Position numbers and translations under genes: made by a program
Origin: Hydrogenophaga sp.
GTDB taxonomy: Bacteria > Pseudomonadota > Gammaproteobacteria > Burkholderiales > Burkholderiaceae_C
Length of the DNA stretch: 64,000 nucleotides
Assembly: GCF_030373245.1 (NCBI RefSeq)
Contig: NZ_JAUCZF010000001.1
Location: 62,001-126,000 of the forward strand
Reading direction: 5' to 3'
The notes under the pieces: model-generated
Told to the model about the DNA's origin: nothing
The model's database searches: none
Seen by the model: the letters and a program-made list of their open reading frames with translations, nothing else
Shown: positions 35,471 to 43,882 of the stretch, in pieces
Position numbering within the stretch: the stretch's first letter is position 1
Layout: each line of letters opens with the position of its first letter

Positions 35471-37036
35471 TCACTTACGCATGAACTGGCGCAACTTCAC
35501 ACCCGAGAGCATCAAAGCCGAGAAGTACACCACCACCGCGCCGATGATGCTCAGGGTGGTCAAGCCTACACGCTGAAGGCCATGGCCGTCAAAGGACAGC
35601 CAGTTCTGGGCCGATGCCACCCACATCAGGTACACCGCCAGCATGGCACTGGCCGCCACCACCTGCAAGCCGAAACGCGCCCAGCCAGGCGATGGCGTGT
35701 AGGCCCCTCTGCTCATGAGGCCAATCAGCAGCCAGGACGCATTGACCATCGCCCCGATGCCAATCGCCAACGCCAGGCCGGCGTGGGCCAGCAGCGGCAC
35801 CAGCACCAAATTGAGACACTGGGTGAGCACCAGCACCACGATGGCGATCTTCACCGGGGTGCGGATGTCTTGCCGCGCATAAAAGCCCGGTGCCAGCACC
35901 TTGATCGCGATCAGGCCCACCAGGCCAGCGCCATAGCCCATGAGCGCCACCGACGTCTGCTGCACGTCGTGATCCGTGAAGCGGCCGTAGTGGTAAAGCA
36001 CTGCTACCAGCGGTTTGGCAAAGGTCAGCAGCGCCACCGCACACGGCACGGCCAGCAGCACCACCAGCCGCAAGCCCCAGTCGAGCAGGCCGCTGTACCG
36101 GGCGGCGTCATTGGCGCCCTGGGCCGCTGCCAGCTGCGGCAGCAACACCACGCCCAGTGCCACGCCGAGCATGGCGGTGGGGAATTCCATGAGCCGATCG
36201 GCGTAGGTCAGCCAGCTCACGCTGCCGGTGACCAGGTGCGAGGCAATCTGGGTGTTGATCAGCAGCGAGATCTGCGCCACGCTCACGCCCAGCAGCGCCG
36301 GCAACATGAGCGTGGTCACGCGCCGGGTGCCCGGGTGGTTCCAGGCGCTGCGCAGCGACGACCAGCGCAGTCGGATGCGCGGCAGCAGGCCCAGCCGGTG
36401 CAAAACAGGGATCTGCACACCCAGCTGCAACAAACCGCCCAGCATCACGCCGCCAGCCATCGCATAGATCGGCTCGATACCCAGCTCGGCGAACCAGGGC
36501 GCTCCCCAGTAGGCAGCGGCAATCATGGCCAGGTTGAGCAGCACCGGCGTGGCCGCCGGCACGGCAAAGCGCTTCCAGGTGTTCAGGATGCCAGCAGAGA
36601 GTGCCACCATGGACATGAAGCCGATGTAGGGAAACATCCAGCGCGTCATGAACACCGCCGCGTCGAAACCCTCGGGGCTCTGTTTCAGGCCGCTGGCCAT
36701 GACCCAGACCAGCACCGGCGCGGCGGCCACGCCGATCACGCAGGTGGCCGTCAAGGCCCAGGCCAGCACGGTGGCGATCTGGTCGATCAGTTCCCGGGTG
36801 GAGGCATCGCCGTCTTTCTCGCGCGTGGCGGCCAGCACCGGCACAAAAGCTTGACTGAACGCGCCCTCAGCGAACAAACGGCGCAGCAGATTCGGAATGC
36901 GGAAGGCGACGTTGAACGCATCGGTGAGCGCGCTGGCGCCAAACGTGGCGGCCATGAGCAGCTCGCGCACCAGCCCGGTGATGCGCGAAGCCAGCGTCAG
37001 CAGCGAGACCAGGGAGGCGGATTTGAACAGCGACAC
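35471..37036 (-). CDS. murJ: Lipid II flippase MurJ
   Basis: A 521-residue membrane protein with about 14 segments that moves lipid II across the inner membrane for peptidoglycan synthesis. The N-terminus MSLFKSASLVSLLTLASRIT and RELLMAATFGASALTDAFNV, and the Arg-rich FRIPNLLRRLFAEGAFSQAF, are classic MurJ/MviN signatures. It diverges from rpsT, as in many Betaproteobacteria. No truncation is seen. Confidence 0.96.
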   Translation of the reverse strand: MSLFKSASLVSLLTLASRITGLVRELLMAATFGASALTDAFNVAFRIPNLLRRLFAEGAFSQAFVPVLAATREKDGDASTRELIDQIATVLAWALTATCVIGVAAAPVLVWVMASGLKQSPEGFDAAVFMTRWMFPYIGFMSMVALSAGILNTWKRFAVPAATPVLLNLAMIAAAYWGAPWFAELGIEPIYAMAGGVMLGGLLQLGVQIPVLHRLGLLPRIRLRWSSLRSAWNHPGTRRVTTLMLPALLGVSVAQISLLINTQIASHLVTGSVSWLTYADRLMEFPTAMLGVALGVVLLPQLAAAQGANDAARYSGLLDWGLRLVVLLAVPCAVALLTFAKPLVAVLYHYGRFTDHDVQQTSVALMGYGAGLVGLIAIKVLAPGFYARQDIRTPVKIAIVVLVLTQCLNLVLVPLLAHAGLALAIGIGAMVNASWLLIGLMSRGAYTPSPGWARFGLQVVAASAMLAVYLMWVASAQNWLSFDGHGLQRVGLTTLSIIGAVVVYFSALMLSGVKLRQFMRK

Positions 37037-37226
37037 CGCCGGAGTTTAACCACCCCCTTGCGCTGCCTCTCGCGTCTTACCCCTCGCCCGCGGGAGGTGA
37101 GGCGCAGGTCGTGGCCCGAGCCAGCCGACTCCGCGCCCGCCCTGCACGCCCCTGCACCGCCAGCACTTGGATGGTAGAATCGCGGGCTTTGCTGGCATCA
37201 TCCCCAAACACCAAAGGAAACACATC

Positions 37227-37526
37227 ATGGCCACCAAGCCGAAGAAAAAGAACCCCCGACTTGCCTCGGGTCGCAAGCGCGCCCGTCAGGACGTCAAGCT
37301 CAACGCAGCCAACACCTCGCTGCGCTCCAAATACCGCACCGTGGTGAAGAACGTCGAAAAGGCCGTGCTGGCCGGCGACAAGGTCAAGGCCACCGAACTG
37401 TTTGCCAAGATGCAACAGGTTGTGGACATCGTGGCCGACAAGGGCATCTTCCACAAGAACAAGGCAGCGCGCGACAAGAGCCGCCTGTCCTCCAAAGTCA
37501 AGGCATTGGCCACCGCCTCCGCCTGA
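37227..37526 (+). CDS. rpsT: 30S ribosomal protein S20
   Basis: A 99-residue basic protein that binds 16S rRNA. The sequence [20 protein letters not shown] and the C-terminal [20 protein letters not shown] are diagnostic. The ATG at 37227 has AAGGAAA seven bases before it; the frame extends upstream only by chance. A bidirectional terminator follows about 90 bp downstream. Confidence 0.97.
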   Translation: MATKPKKKNPRLASGRKRARQDVKLNAANTSLRSKYRTVVKNVEKAVLAGDKVKATELFAKMQQVVDIVADKGIFHKNKAARDKSRLSSKVKALATASA

Positions 37527-37614
37527 CGCCCCACGGGCCTGACCACCGCGTCAAGCCCACAGCCCGGACCCACGTGGGTCTGCCGTTTGAAACGGGTGCG
37601 CTGCCAGCAAAAGC

Positions 37615-37640
37615 AAAAAAGCCGTCGCAAGACGGCTTTT
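37615..37640. terminator. Bidirectional intrinsic terminator between rpsT and the dodecin gene
   Basis: AAAAGCCGTC and GACGGCTTTT form a perfect stem around a GCAA tetraloop, with A and T runs on either side. It serves convergent rpsT and dodecin transcripts. Confidence 0.93.
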
Positions 37641-37658
37641 CTGTTTCCGGATCGGGCT

Positions 37659-37883
37659 TCACTTCTTGCGGGCTGGTGCCTTGTCTTTCACGATGAAGGT
37701 GACCTTCATCACCACGCGGTACTCGGTAACCGATCCCTTGGTCACCACCACGCGCTGATCCTTGATCCAGGCACCAGTTACCTCGGTCACGCTGTCGTTA
37801 ACCCGCTCAATGCCCTGCTTCATGGCATCGTCAAAGCTCTTCTTGCTGCCCGAGATGATTTCGATGATTTTGGCGACGGCCAT
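37659..37883 (-). CDS. Dodecin family protein
   Basis: A 74-residue protein. Dodecins form 12-subunit hollow shells that store flavin or CoA. The family pattern is complete: KIIEIISGSKKSFDDAMKQG, the GAWIKDQRVVVTKGSV strand pair and EYRVVMKVTFIV. The Trp of the flavin site (GAWIKD) is present. It stands alone between a terminator and the DUF3579 gene. Confidence 0.93.
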   Translation of the reverse strand: MAVAKIIEIISGSKKSFDDAMKQGIERVNDSVTEVTGAWIKDQRVVVTKGSVTEYRVVMKVTFIVKDKAPARKK

Positions 37884-37952
37884 GCGACGAACTCCTCTAA
37901 AGTGAATGAGTTCTTCTTATAGCACCTGCGCAGCCAGCGGCCAAACGAAAGC

Positions 37953-38270
37953 TCAGGCGGGTCGGTCCGGCAACAGGCAGCCTTCAACCACCTGCAACTG
38001 GTTATCGCGCGCAAAGTGCATGACGAAATCCCAGGCCATGGGCTCAGCCTCGCGCAGATCGGTATGCACCACCACGCACTTGATGCCGTTGATGGTGTTG
38101 GGCACGCACCAGGGCGAATAGCTCAGGTGACTGCCCGGACTGCTGGCGCCGCCAGGGCGAAACGGGCTCATCACGCCCGCCAGTCGCTCCGCCCAGTCGC
38201 TTGGGCGAAAGGTGCGGCCACTGGCGGTCACGCCCTGGATGAACACTTGTTTGGCTTGGGTGGGGGCCAT
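37953..38270 (-). CDS. DUF3579 domain-containing protein
   Basis: A 105-residue protein of the DUF3579 family (PF12112), known almost only from Betaproteobacteria. It shows VFIQGVTASGRTFRPSDWAE, YSPWCVPNTINGIKCVVVHT and MAWDFVMHFARDNQL. It is typically encoded beside the arginine genes argD/argF, as here, but its role is unknown. It diverges from argD across a 311-bp gap. Confidence 0.9.
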   Translation of the reverse strand: MAPTQAKQVFIQGVTASGRTFRPSDWAERLAGVMSPFRPGGASSPGSHLSYSPWCVPNTINGIKCVVVHTDLREAEPMAWDFVMHFARDNQLQVVEGCLLPDRPA

Positions 38271-38348
38271 CGATGGAGAGCCTCGGGATGGGGCGCAGAG
38301 TGGGTTGCTGGCCGAGGATCACTCGACAAGACCGTCTCAGGTATTCTA

Positions 38349-38360
38349 TCTTATATAAGA
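38349..38360. promoter_or_regulatory. Palindrome TCTTATATAAGA upstream of argD
   Basis: A perfect 12-bp palindrome, identical to the one between mdh and the GntR gene. It may be a second site of that regulator, acting on argD or on the DUF3579 gene. The only evidence is the exact sequence match and intergenic position. Confidence 0.45.
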
Positions 38361-38518
38361 CCTGCGATCAGGGAAAACCCGCGCTCCACCACACCTCGCG
38401 TTGCAGCGGCTCGTTCATTTCCGGCTGCGGTCCGTGCAAGTCCCTGGGTCTCTGCATCGCTGTGATGTGCAGACAGCAAGGATCGGGCCGGCACCTGCCT
38501 CTAGAATCGCTTTTTGAC

Positions 38519-38548
38519 GGCTCAACCGGCTCCTGGCCACGTTGAGCC
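38519..38548 (+). promoter_or_regulatory. Hairpin in the argD leader
   Basis: GGCTCAAC (38519-38526) pairs perfectly with GTTGAGCC (38541-38548), and a T run (GTTTTTC) follows a few bases later. It could be an attenuator or the end of a small upstream transcript. It sits 33 bases before the argD ATG. Confidence 0.4.
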
Positions 38549-38581
38549 GATTCGTTTTTCATGCCTGCACCGGAGTCCCCC

Positions 38582-39781
38582 ATGAACGCTGCCCTGAATC
38601 CCGTGGCCTCGCCGCACGTCATGAACACCTACGGCCGCCTGCCGATCGCGCTCACGCACGGCCATGGATGCCGCGTGTGGGATACGAATGGCAAGGTGTA
38701 TCTGGACGCGTTGGCCGGCATTGCGGTCAACACCCTGGGCCACGCGCACCCCAAGCTGGTGCCTGCCTTGCAGGACCAGGTGGCCAAGATGATCCACTGC
38801 TGCAACTACTACCACGTGCCCGACCAGGAACGTCTGGCGCAGATGCTGGTGGAGCGCTCGGGGCTGAGCAATGTGTTCTTCTGCAGCACCGGCCTGGAGG
38901 CGAACGAGGCGGCGCTGAAGCTGGCGCGCAAGTTTGGTCACGACAAGGGCATTGAGCGCCCAGAGATCGTGGTCTACGAAAAGGCCTTCCACGGCCGCAG
39001 CATCGCCACCCTCTCGGCCACCGGCAATCCCAAGATCCAGGCCGGGTTCGGCCCATTGGTCGAAGGCTTCATCCGCGTGCCGGCCAACGACCTGGCGGCG
39101 CTGAAGAAGGCCACGGCAGGCAACCCGAACGTGGTCGCGGTGTTTTTCGAGGCCATCCAGGGCGAAGGCGGCGTGAATCCCATGACGGTGGACTACATGC
39201 AAGGCCTGCGCGCGCTGTGCGACGCCAACGACTGGCTGATGATGATCGACGAGGTGCAGTGCGGCATGGGCCGCACCGGCAAATGGTTTGCCCATCAGTG
39301 GGCCGGCATCCTGCCCGACGTGATGCCCCTGGCCAAAGGCCTGGGATCGGGCGTGCCGATCGGCGCGGTCGTGGCTGGCCCCAAGGCCGCGAACATTTTT
39401 GCACCCGGCAACCACGGCACCACCTTCGGTGGCAACCCGCTGGCCATGCGAGCGGGTGTGGAAACCATCCGCATCATCGAAGAAGACGGCCTGCTGGCCA
39501 ACGCAGAGCGGGTGGGCACGCGACTGAAAACCCGGTTCGCAACCGCTTTGATGGAGCACCCCGGCGTGCGCGATGTCCGTGGCCACGGCCTGATGCTGGG
39601 CATCGAGCTGGCCAAACCCTGCGGCGTGCTGACGCAGCGCGCAGCCGACGCTGGCCTGCTGATCTCGGTCACGGCCGACAGCGTGATCCGGATCGTGCCG
39701 CCGCTGATCATGACCGAGGCCGAAGCCGACCAGGTCGCTGACATCCTGCTGCCGCTCATCACCACCTTCCTGGCCGAGTAG
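38582..39781 (+). CDS. argD: Acetylornithine/succinyldiaminopimelate aminotransferase
   Basis: A 399-residue PLP enzyme of class III that makes acetylornithine in arginine synthesis. NTYGRLPIALTHGHGCRVWD begins the fold, LDALAGIAVNTLGHAHPKLV and GLEANEAALKLARKFGHDKG follow, and the PLP Lys is in PLAKGLGSGVPIGAV. The ATG at 38582 has GGAG eight bases upstream; a second ATG seven codons earlier is possible. argF follows after 125 bp. Confidence 0.93.
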   Translation: MNAALNPVASPHVMNTYGRLPIALTHGHGCRVWDTNGKVYLDALAGIAVNTLGHAHPKLVPALQDQVAKMIHCCNYYHVPDQERLAQMLVERSGLSNVFFCSTGLEANEAALKLARKFGHDKGIERPEIVVYEKAFHGRSIATLSATGNPKIQAGFGPLVEGFIRVPANDLAALKKATAGNPNVVAVFFEAIQGEGGVNPMTVDYMQGLRALCDANDWLMMIDEVQCGMGRTGKWFAHQWAGILPDVMPLAKGLGSGVPIGAVVAGPKAANIFAPGNHGTTFGGNPLAMRAGVETIRIIEEDGLLANAERVGTRLKTRFATALMEHPGVRDVRGHGLMLGIELAKPCGVLTQRAADAGLLISVTADSVIRIVPPLIMTEAEADQVADILLPLITTFLAE

Positions 39782-39798
39782 TGCCCACCTCGCGCCGC

Positions 39799-39860
39799 TT
39801 CGCGTCACCCCCTCAATGGGGCGCCAGCAGCGGCCTGGCAAAGCGAGTTCCGCGCTGGCC
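39799..39860 (+). repeat. Intergenic repeat, copy 1
   Basis: GCGTCACCCCCTCAATGGGG followed by GGCCTGGCAAAGCGAGTTCC. The same order of motifs occurs at 46091-46160, and the GGCCTGGCAAAGCC part again (inverted) near 51950. It lies between argD and argF. Confidence 0.65.
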
Positions 39861-39906
39861 TCGCCTGCCGCGCTGCTCACCGCCCCATTGAAAACCTGAT
39901 GACCCC

Positions 39907-40854
39907 ATGACCATCCCGCACTACCTGCAGTTCAAAGACCTCAGCGCTGACGAGTATGGCTACCTGTTCCAGCGCGCCACCTTCATCAAGCAGAAGTTCA
40001 AGGCCTTCGAAAAACACCAGCCGTTCGCTGACCCCGACCGCACGCTGGCGCTGATCTTCGAAAAAGCCAGCACCCGCACCCGCGTGAGTTTCGAAGCGGG
40101 CATGTACCAGCTCGGCGGCTCGGTGGTTCACCTGACCACCGGCGACAGCCAGCTCGGCCGCGCAGAACCGATCGAAGACAGCGCCAAGGTCATCAGTCGC
40201 ATGGTCGATCTGGTGATGATCCGCACCTACGAGCAGAGCAAGCTGGAGCGCTTTGCCGAGCACTCGCGCGTGCCGGTGATCAACGGGCTGACCAACGAAT
40301 TTCATCCCTGCCAGATCCTCACCGACCTGTTCACTCTGGCCGAACACCGTCCGGCCGCCAGCGGCCTGCCACTGGATGCGATACGCGGCAAGGTGGTGGC
40401 CTGGGTGGGCGACGGCAACAACATGGCCAACACCTGGCTGCAGGCGGCCGAGCTGCTGGGCTTCACGGTGCACGTGAGCACGCCCAGCGGCTACGAAGTT
40501 GACCCAGTGCTCGCCGGCATCAGCAACCGCAATTGCTACAAGGTCTTCAAGGACCCGCGCGAGGCCTGCGCCGGCGCCGATCTGGTCACCACCGACGTCT
40601 GGACCAGCATGGGCTTTGAGGCGGAGAACGAAGTGCGCCGCACCGCGTTTGCGCAGTGGTGCGTGGACGAATCCATGATGGCCGCGGCCAGACCCGATGC
40701 CCTCTTCATGCACTGCCTGCCCGCCCACCGCGGTGAAGAGGTGATGGCCGAGGTGATCGATGGACCACAAAGCGTGGTCTGGGACGAAGCTGAAAACCGC
40801 ATGCACGCGCAAAAGGCGCTGATGGAGTACCTGCTGCTGGGCAAGCTGGCTTGA
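39907..40854 (+). CDS. argF: Ornithine carbamoyltransferase
   Basis: A 315-residue enzyme that forms citrulline from ornithine and carbamoyl phosphate. The carbamoyl phosphate motif EKASTRTRVSFE, the NEFHPCQILTDL segment and the ornithine motif HCLPAHRGEEV are complete. The length equals the anabolic enzymes. The stop overlaps a possible TTG start of the following GNAT gene. Confidence 0.96.
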   Translation: MTIPHYLQFKDLSADEYGYLFQRATFIKQKFKAFEKHQPFADPDRTLALIFEKASTRTRVSFEAGMYQLGGSVVHLTTGDSQLGRAEPIEDSAKVISRMVDLVMIRTYEQSKLERFAEHSRVPVINGLTNEFHPCQILTDLFTLAEHRPAASGLPLDAIRGKVVAWVGDGNNMANTWLQAAELLGFTVHVSTPSGYEVDPVLAGISNRNCYKVFKDPREACAGADLVTTDVWTSMGFEAENEVRRTAFAQWCVDESMMAAARPDALFMHCLPAHRGEEVMAEVIDGPQSVVWDEAENRMHAQKALMEYLLLGKLA

Positions 40855-41315
40855 TCACTCCCGCTGTTTTGGTACGGCCCATTGCCCTGGGTGACCATGG
40901 GCAATGGCGCTATCTCTGGGATGGGTACAACGCCTTCTACGGACGTGAAGGGCCAACGGCACTGGATGAAGCCATCACGCGCCAGACCTGGGACCGGTTC
41001 TTCATTGCGTCCGATCCAGTCAAGGCGTTTGTGGCGATGATGAATGAGCAAGTTGTCGGGTTGGTGCACACCGTCTACCACCCCAGCACCACCCGTTTGC
41101 ATGACGTCTGTTACCTGCAAGACCTGTTCGCGTCGGCCTCGGTAAGAGGTCAAGGCATTGGACGTGCGTTGATCGAAAGGGTGTACGCCGAAGCGCGATC
41201 CGCAGGCTGTTCACGGGTGTATTGGACGACCTTCGAAAACAACCAGACTGCTCGCCGTCTGTACGACCGAATGACCCACTACAACGGCGCCATCATGTAC
41301 TCGAAAGAGCTGTGA
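40851..41315 (+). CDS. GNAT N-acetyltransferase
   Basis: A 154-residue GNAT protein. VLVRPIALGDHGQWRYLWDG (beta-1 and alpha-1), YLQDLFASASVRGQGIGRAL with the acetyl-CoA motif RGQGIG, and YWTTFENNQTARRLYDRM are characteristic. No ATG opens the frame; the TTG at 40851 overlaps the argF stop as TTGA and gives a complete fold. The substrate is unknown. It begins a run of closely spaced plus-strand genes. Confidence 0.86.
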   Translation: MITPAVLVRPIALGDHGQWRYLWDGYNAFYGREGPTALDEAITRQTWDRFFIASDPVKAFVAMMNEQVVGLVHTVYHPSTTRLHDVCYLQDLFASASVRGQGIGRALIERVYAEARSAGCSRVYWTTFENNQTARRLYDRMTHYNGAIMYSKEL

Positions 41316-41352
41316 ATGGCGTTTTCCTAAGAGGTCACCGCAAGGACATCCC

Positions 41353-41913
41353 ATGGAACTGATGAACCGACTGCTGCCCGAATGGCAGTTCGCCGAGCGG
41401 CATGAACTGATGCCGAATGGCGTCTCCCCGGCACAGGCCTATGCCAGCATCGTGCCCAGCCTGAGCGCAGAGGACCCATTGATCGCCAAGGCAATTGCCT
41501 TGCGCGAGCTGCCCGGTCGGCTGCTGCGCGGGCTTGGCCTTTCGCACAACACACTGCCACCCCAAGCGTTCGGTTTTCACAGCTTCACCTGCCTCGGTCA
41601 GACGCCCGGTCGGGAGGTGGTTTTCGGTCTGGTCGGCCAGTTCTGGCAACTGGACTACGGCCTGCGCCCGGTGGCCGATGCCGTCGCATTCACGGCGATG
41701 ACCGACCAGCCCCGGCTGCTGCTGAACGTCTGCGTCGAGCCGGTGGGTGATCACGGCTGCCGTCTGGTCACCCACACCCGCGTGCACTGCCCCACAGACG
41801 AACAGCGCCGCCGCTTCGCACCTTACTGGTATGCCATCCGCCCGGTGAGCGGCCTCATTCGCCAGCGCCTGTTGCAACGCATTGCCCGAGTGGCGCGCAG
41901 CACCAGCGCATGA
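41353..41913 (+). CDS. Protein of unknown function (SRPBCC-like)
   Basis: A 186-residue soluble protein. The beginning (FAERHELMPNGVSPAQAYAS) and the overall alternation of strands up to HTRVHCPTDEQRRRFAPYWY followed by a long C-terminal helix recall the START/SRPBCC fold. This is pattern recognition and not a certain family call. The stop overlaps the start of the YkgJ gene as ATGA. Confidence 0.72.
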   Translation: MELMNRLLPEWQFAERHELMPNGVSPAQAYASIVPSLSAEDPLIAKAIALRELPGRLLRGLGLSHNTLPPQAFGFHSFTCLGQTPGREVVFGLVGQFWQLDYGLRPVADAVAFTAMTDQPRLLLNVCVEPVGDHGCRLVTHTRVHCPTDEQRRRFAPYWYAIRPVSGLIRQRLLQRIARVARSTSA

Positions 41914-42230
41914 GCCACTGCACCTCCTGCGGTGCCTGCTGCGCCAGCTTTCGTGTGGACTTCTCGGTGCTGGAGGCCCAGGCGCAAGGCGGCACCGTGC
42001 CCGACGGCCTGTGGGTTCCAGTCACGGACCACACAGCCAGGATGCGCGGCACCGACCACGCCAGCCCGCGCTGCGCTGCGCTGTGCGGAAAGATAGGCGA
42101 AAAAGCCACCTGCGGCATCTACGAATGGCGCCCCAACCCCTGCCGCGAGTTCGAAGAGGGCAGCGACGCCTGCGCCCAGGCGCGCCGCCGCCACGCGCTG
42201 GCGCCGCTGGGCGCATCCTTCGGCGACTGA
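41910..42230 (+). CDS. YkgJ-family cysteine cluster protein
   Basis: A 106-residue protein of the CxxCxxCC family (PF03692), probably binding zinc or an Fe-S cluster. Conserved Cys are seen in CTSCGACC near the start, RCAALCG, TCGIYEWRPNPCREF and DAC. The family is common in proteobacteria and has no proven reaction. It is coupled to the previous gene and 13 bp from the next. Confidence 0.9.
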   Translation: MSHCTSCGACCASFRVDFSVLEAQAQGGTVPDGLWVPVTDHTARMRGTDHASPRCAALCGKIGEKATCGIYEWRPNPCREFEEGSDACAQARRRHALAPLGASFGD

Positions 42231-42243
42231 CGCGAACACCCCC

Positions 42244-43161
42244 ATGCAAGCCTTGCTCGACACGATCGCCAACGCGCACATGCCCGCCGACGCGCAGCGG
42301 CTGTTCCACGGCCGTGGCGGCCTGTTTCCAGGCTGTGAAGCGTGGACGCTGGACGCATTCCCACCGGTGTGGCTGGTCACTCGGTTCGGAGAAGTCACGT
42401 CGGCCGAAACGACCGCGCTGACCGAGGCGCTGCTGAGGCGGCAAGCGCAGACCGCCCCCGACCAGCCGCTCAACGCCGTGCTGCAGACGCGGCACGAGGG
42501 CCGCAGCGACGCCACGGTGCTGGCCGGCAGCGTGCCCGAGTCGCATGTGGTCACGGAAGACGGCGCGAGGCACCGCATCAACCTGCAGCGCGGCCAGAAC
42601 CACGGCCTGTTCCTGGACATGGCCGAAGGCCGGCGCTGGGTGCGCGCGCACGCGCAGGGCCACAAGGTGCTCAACCTGTTCGCCTACACCTGCGCCTTCT
42701 CGGTGGCGGCACTGCAAGGTGGCGCCAAGGAAGTGGTGAACCTCGACATGTCCCAGGGCGCGCTCACCACCGGACAGCAGAATCACCAGCTCAACGGCAT
42801 CACCAGCGGTGCCAAGTTCCTCGCGCACGACCTGTTCAGTTCCTGGGGCAAGGTCACACGCATGGGGCCCTACGGCCTGGTGATCGCCGATCCGCCGAGT
42901 CACCAGAAAGGCAGCTTCGTGGCGAACAAGGACTGGCCGCGCCTGGTGCGCCGCCTGCCCGAGCTGCTGCGCCCTGGCGGACACGCCCTGCTCTGCCTGA
43001 ACGCACCGGAAATCCCCGAACAGTTCCTGCGCGACGTGCTCGCCGCTGAGGCGCCTTCACTGTCCGTTCAACAGCGCCTTCCCAATCCGCCGGCGTTTGC
43101 CGATGTGTCCCGCGACCGGGCGCTCAAGGTGCTGGTGGTGCGCCTGCCGCCGTTGCCTTGA
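42244..43161 (+). CDS. Class I SAM-dependent methyltransferase (RlmI/RlmK-like)
   Basis: A 305-residue enzyme. An N-terminal substrate part precedes NLQRGQNHGLFLDMAEGRRW and the SAM domain with VLNLFAYTCAFSVAALQGGA, VVNLDMSQGALTTGQQNHQL and the catalytic-type LVIADPPSHQKGSF. The DPPS/F motif and this order of elements are those of 23S rRNA m5C/m7G methyltransferases such as RlmI or the C-half of RlmL. The specific rRNA base is not predictable. Confidence 0.88.
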   Translation: MQALLDTIANAHMPADAQRLFHGRGGLFPGCEAWTLDAFPPVWLVTRFGEVTSAETTALTEALLRRQAQTAPDQPLNAVLQTRHEGRSDATVLAGSVPESHVVTEDGARHRINLQRGQNHGLFLDMAEGRRWVRAHAQGHKVLNLFAYTCAFSVAALQGGAKEVVNLDMSQGALTTGQQNHQLNGITSGAKFLAHDLFSSWGKVTRMGPYGLVIADPPSHQKGSFVANKDWPRLVRRLPELLRPGGHALLCLNAPEIPEQFLRDVLAAEAPSLSVQQRLPNPPAFADVSRDRALKVLVVRLPPLP

Positions 43162-43252
43162 CGGCCATTTGATTTGGGTCTGAAGTCATTTTTCTGATCG
43201 TTGGAAATTACCGACACCACGGTTTTTTCGCCGGTGCTACCTTCACCGGACC

Positions 43253-43882
43253 ATGAAAAAGCTCTGGGACATTTCTCCACCCGTCCACGCAGCGTCGCCT
43301 GTGTTCCCGGGTGACACCGCCTACAACCAACAGTGGGTGGCCAGCATCTCCCCAGGCTGCCCGGTGAACGTCAGCGCCATCACGCTGAGCCCACACGTGG
43401 GCGCGCATGCGGATGCACCGCTGCACTACGAACCCGAAGGCGCGGCCATCGGAGCCGTGGACCTTCAAGCCTTCATCGGCCCCTGCCGCGTGATCCATGC
43501 CATCGACTGCGGGCCGCTGGTGCAGCCCGAGCACCTGGCGCATGCCATGAAACACTTGCCCGCTCGCGTGCTGGTGCGCGTTTACAAGCACATGCCGCAA
43601 GACCGCTTCGACAACACCCTGCCCGCCTTCGCGCCCGAAGCGGTGGAGCGCCTCGCCGACCTGGGCGTGGTGCTGATCGGCATCGACAGCGCCAGCATCG
43701 ACCCTGCCGAGAGCAAGTCGCTGGAGAGCCACCAGGTGATTCGCCGGCGTGGGCTGCGAGTGCTGGAAAACCTGCTGCTCGACGACGTGCCCGAAGGCGA
43801 CTACGAGCTCATTGCCCTGCCCTTGAAACTGACCACTGCCGACGCTTCGCCGGTGCGTGCCATCCTCCGTTCGCTCACATGA
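43253..43882 (+). CDS. kynB: Kynurenine formamidase (arylformamidase)
   Basis: A 209-residue metal-dependent hydrolase that converts N-formylkynurenine to kynurenine. The zinc-binding stretch HVGAHADAPLHY and GIDSASIDPAESKSLESH are typical of KynB. First gene of a three-gene operon; its stop overlaps the start of kynU as ATGA. The 91 bp upstream hold the promoter, but no regulator gene lies beside the operon. Confidence 0.95.
   Translation: MKKLWDISPPVHAASPVFPGDTAYNQQWVASISPGCPVNVSAITLSPHVGAHADAPLHYEPEGAAIGAVDLQAFIGPCRVIHAIDCGPLVQPEHLAHAMKHLPARVLVRVYKHMPQDRFDNTLPAFAPEAVERLADLGVVLIGIDSASIDPAESKSLESHQVIRRRGLRVLENLLLDDVPEGDYELIALPLKLTTADASPVRAILRSLT

Larger units (their letters stand above)
38271..38581. 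other. Non-coding region between the DUF3579 gene and argD
   Basis: A 311-bp stretch without a gene. It contains the palindrome TCTTATATAAGA (38349-38360) and, closer to argD, an 8-bp inverted repeat with a 14-base loop followed by T-rich sequence. Both flanking promoters must lie here. No ArgR box was recognised. Confidence 0.5.
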
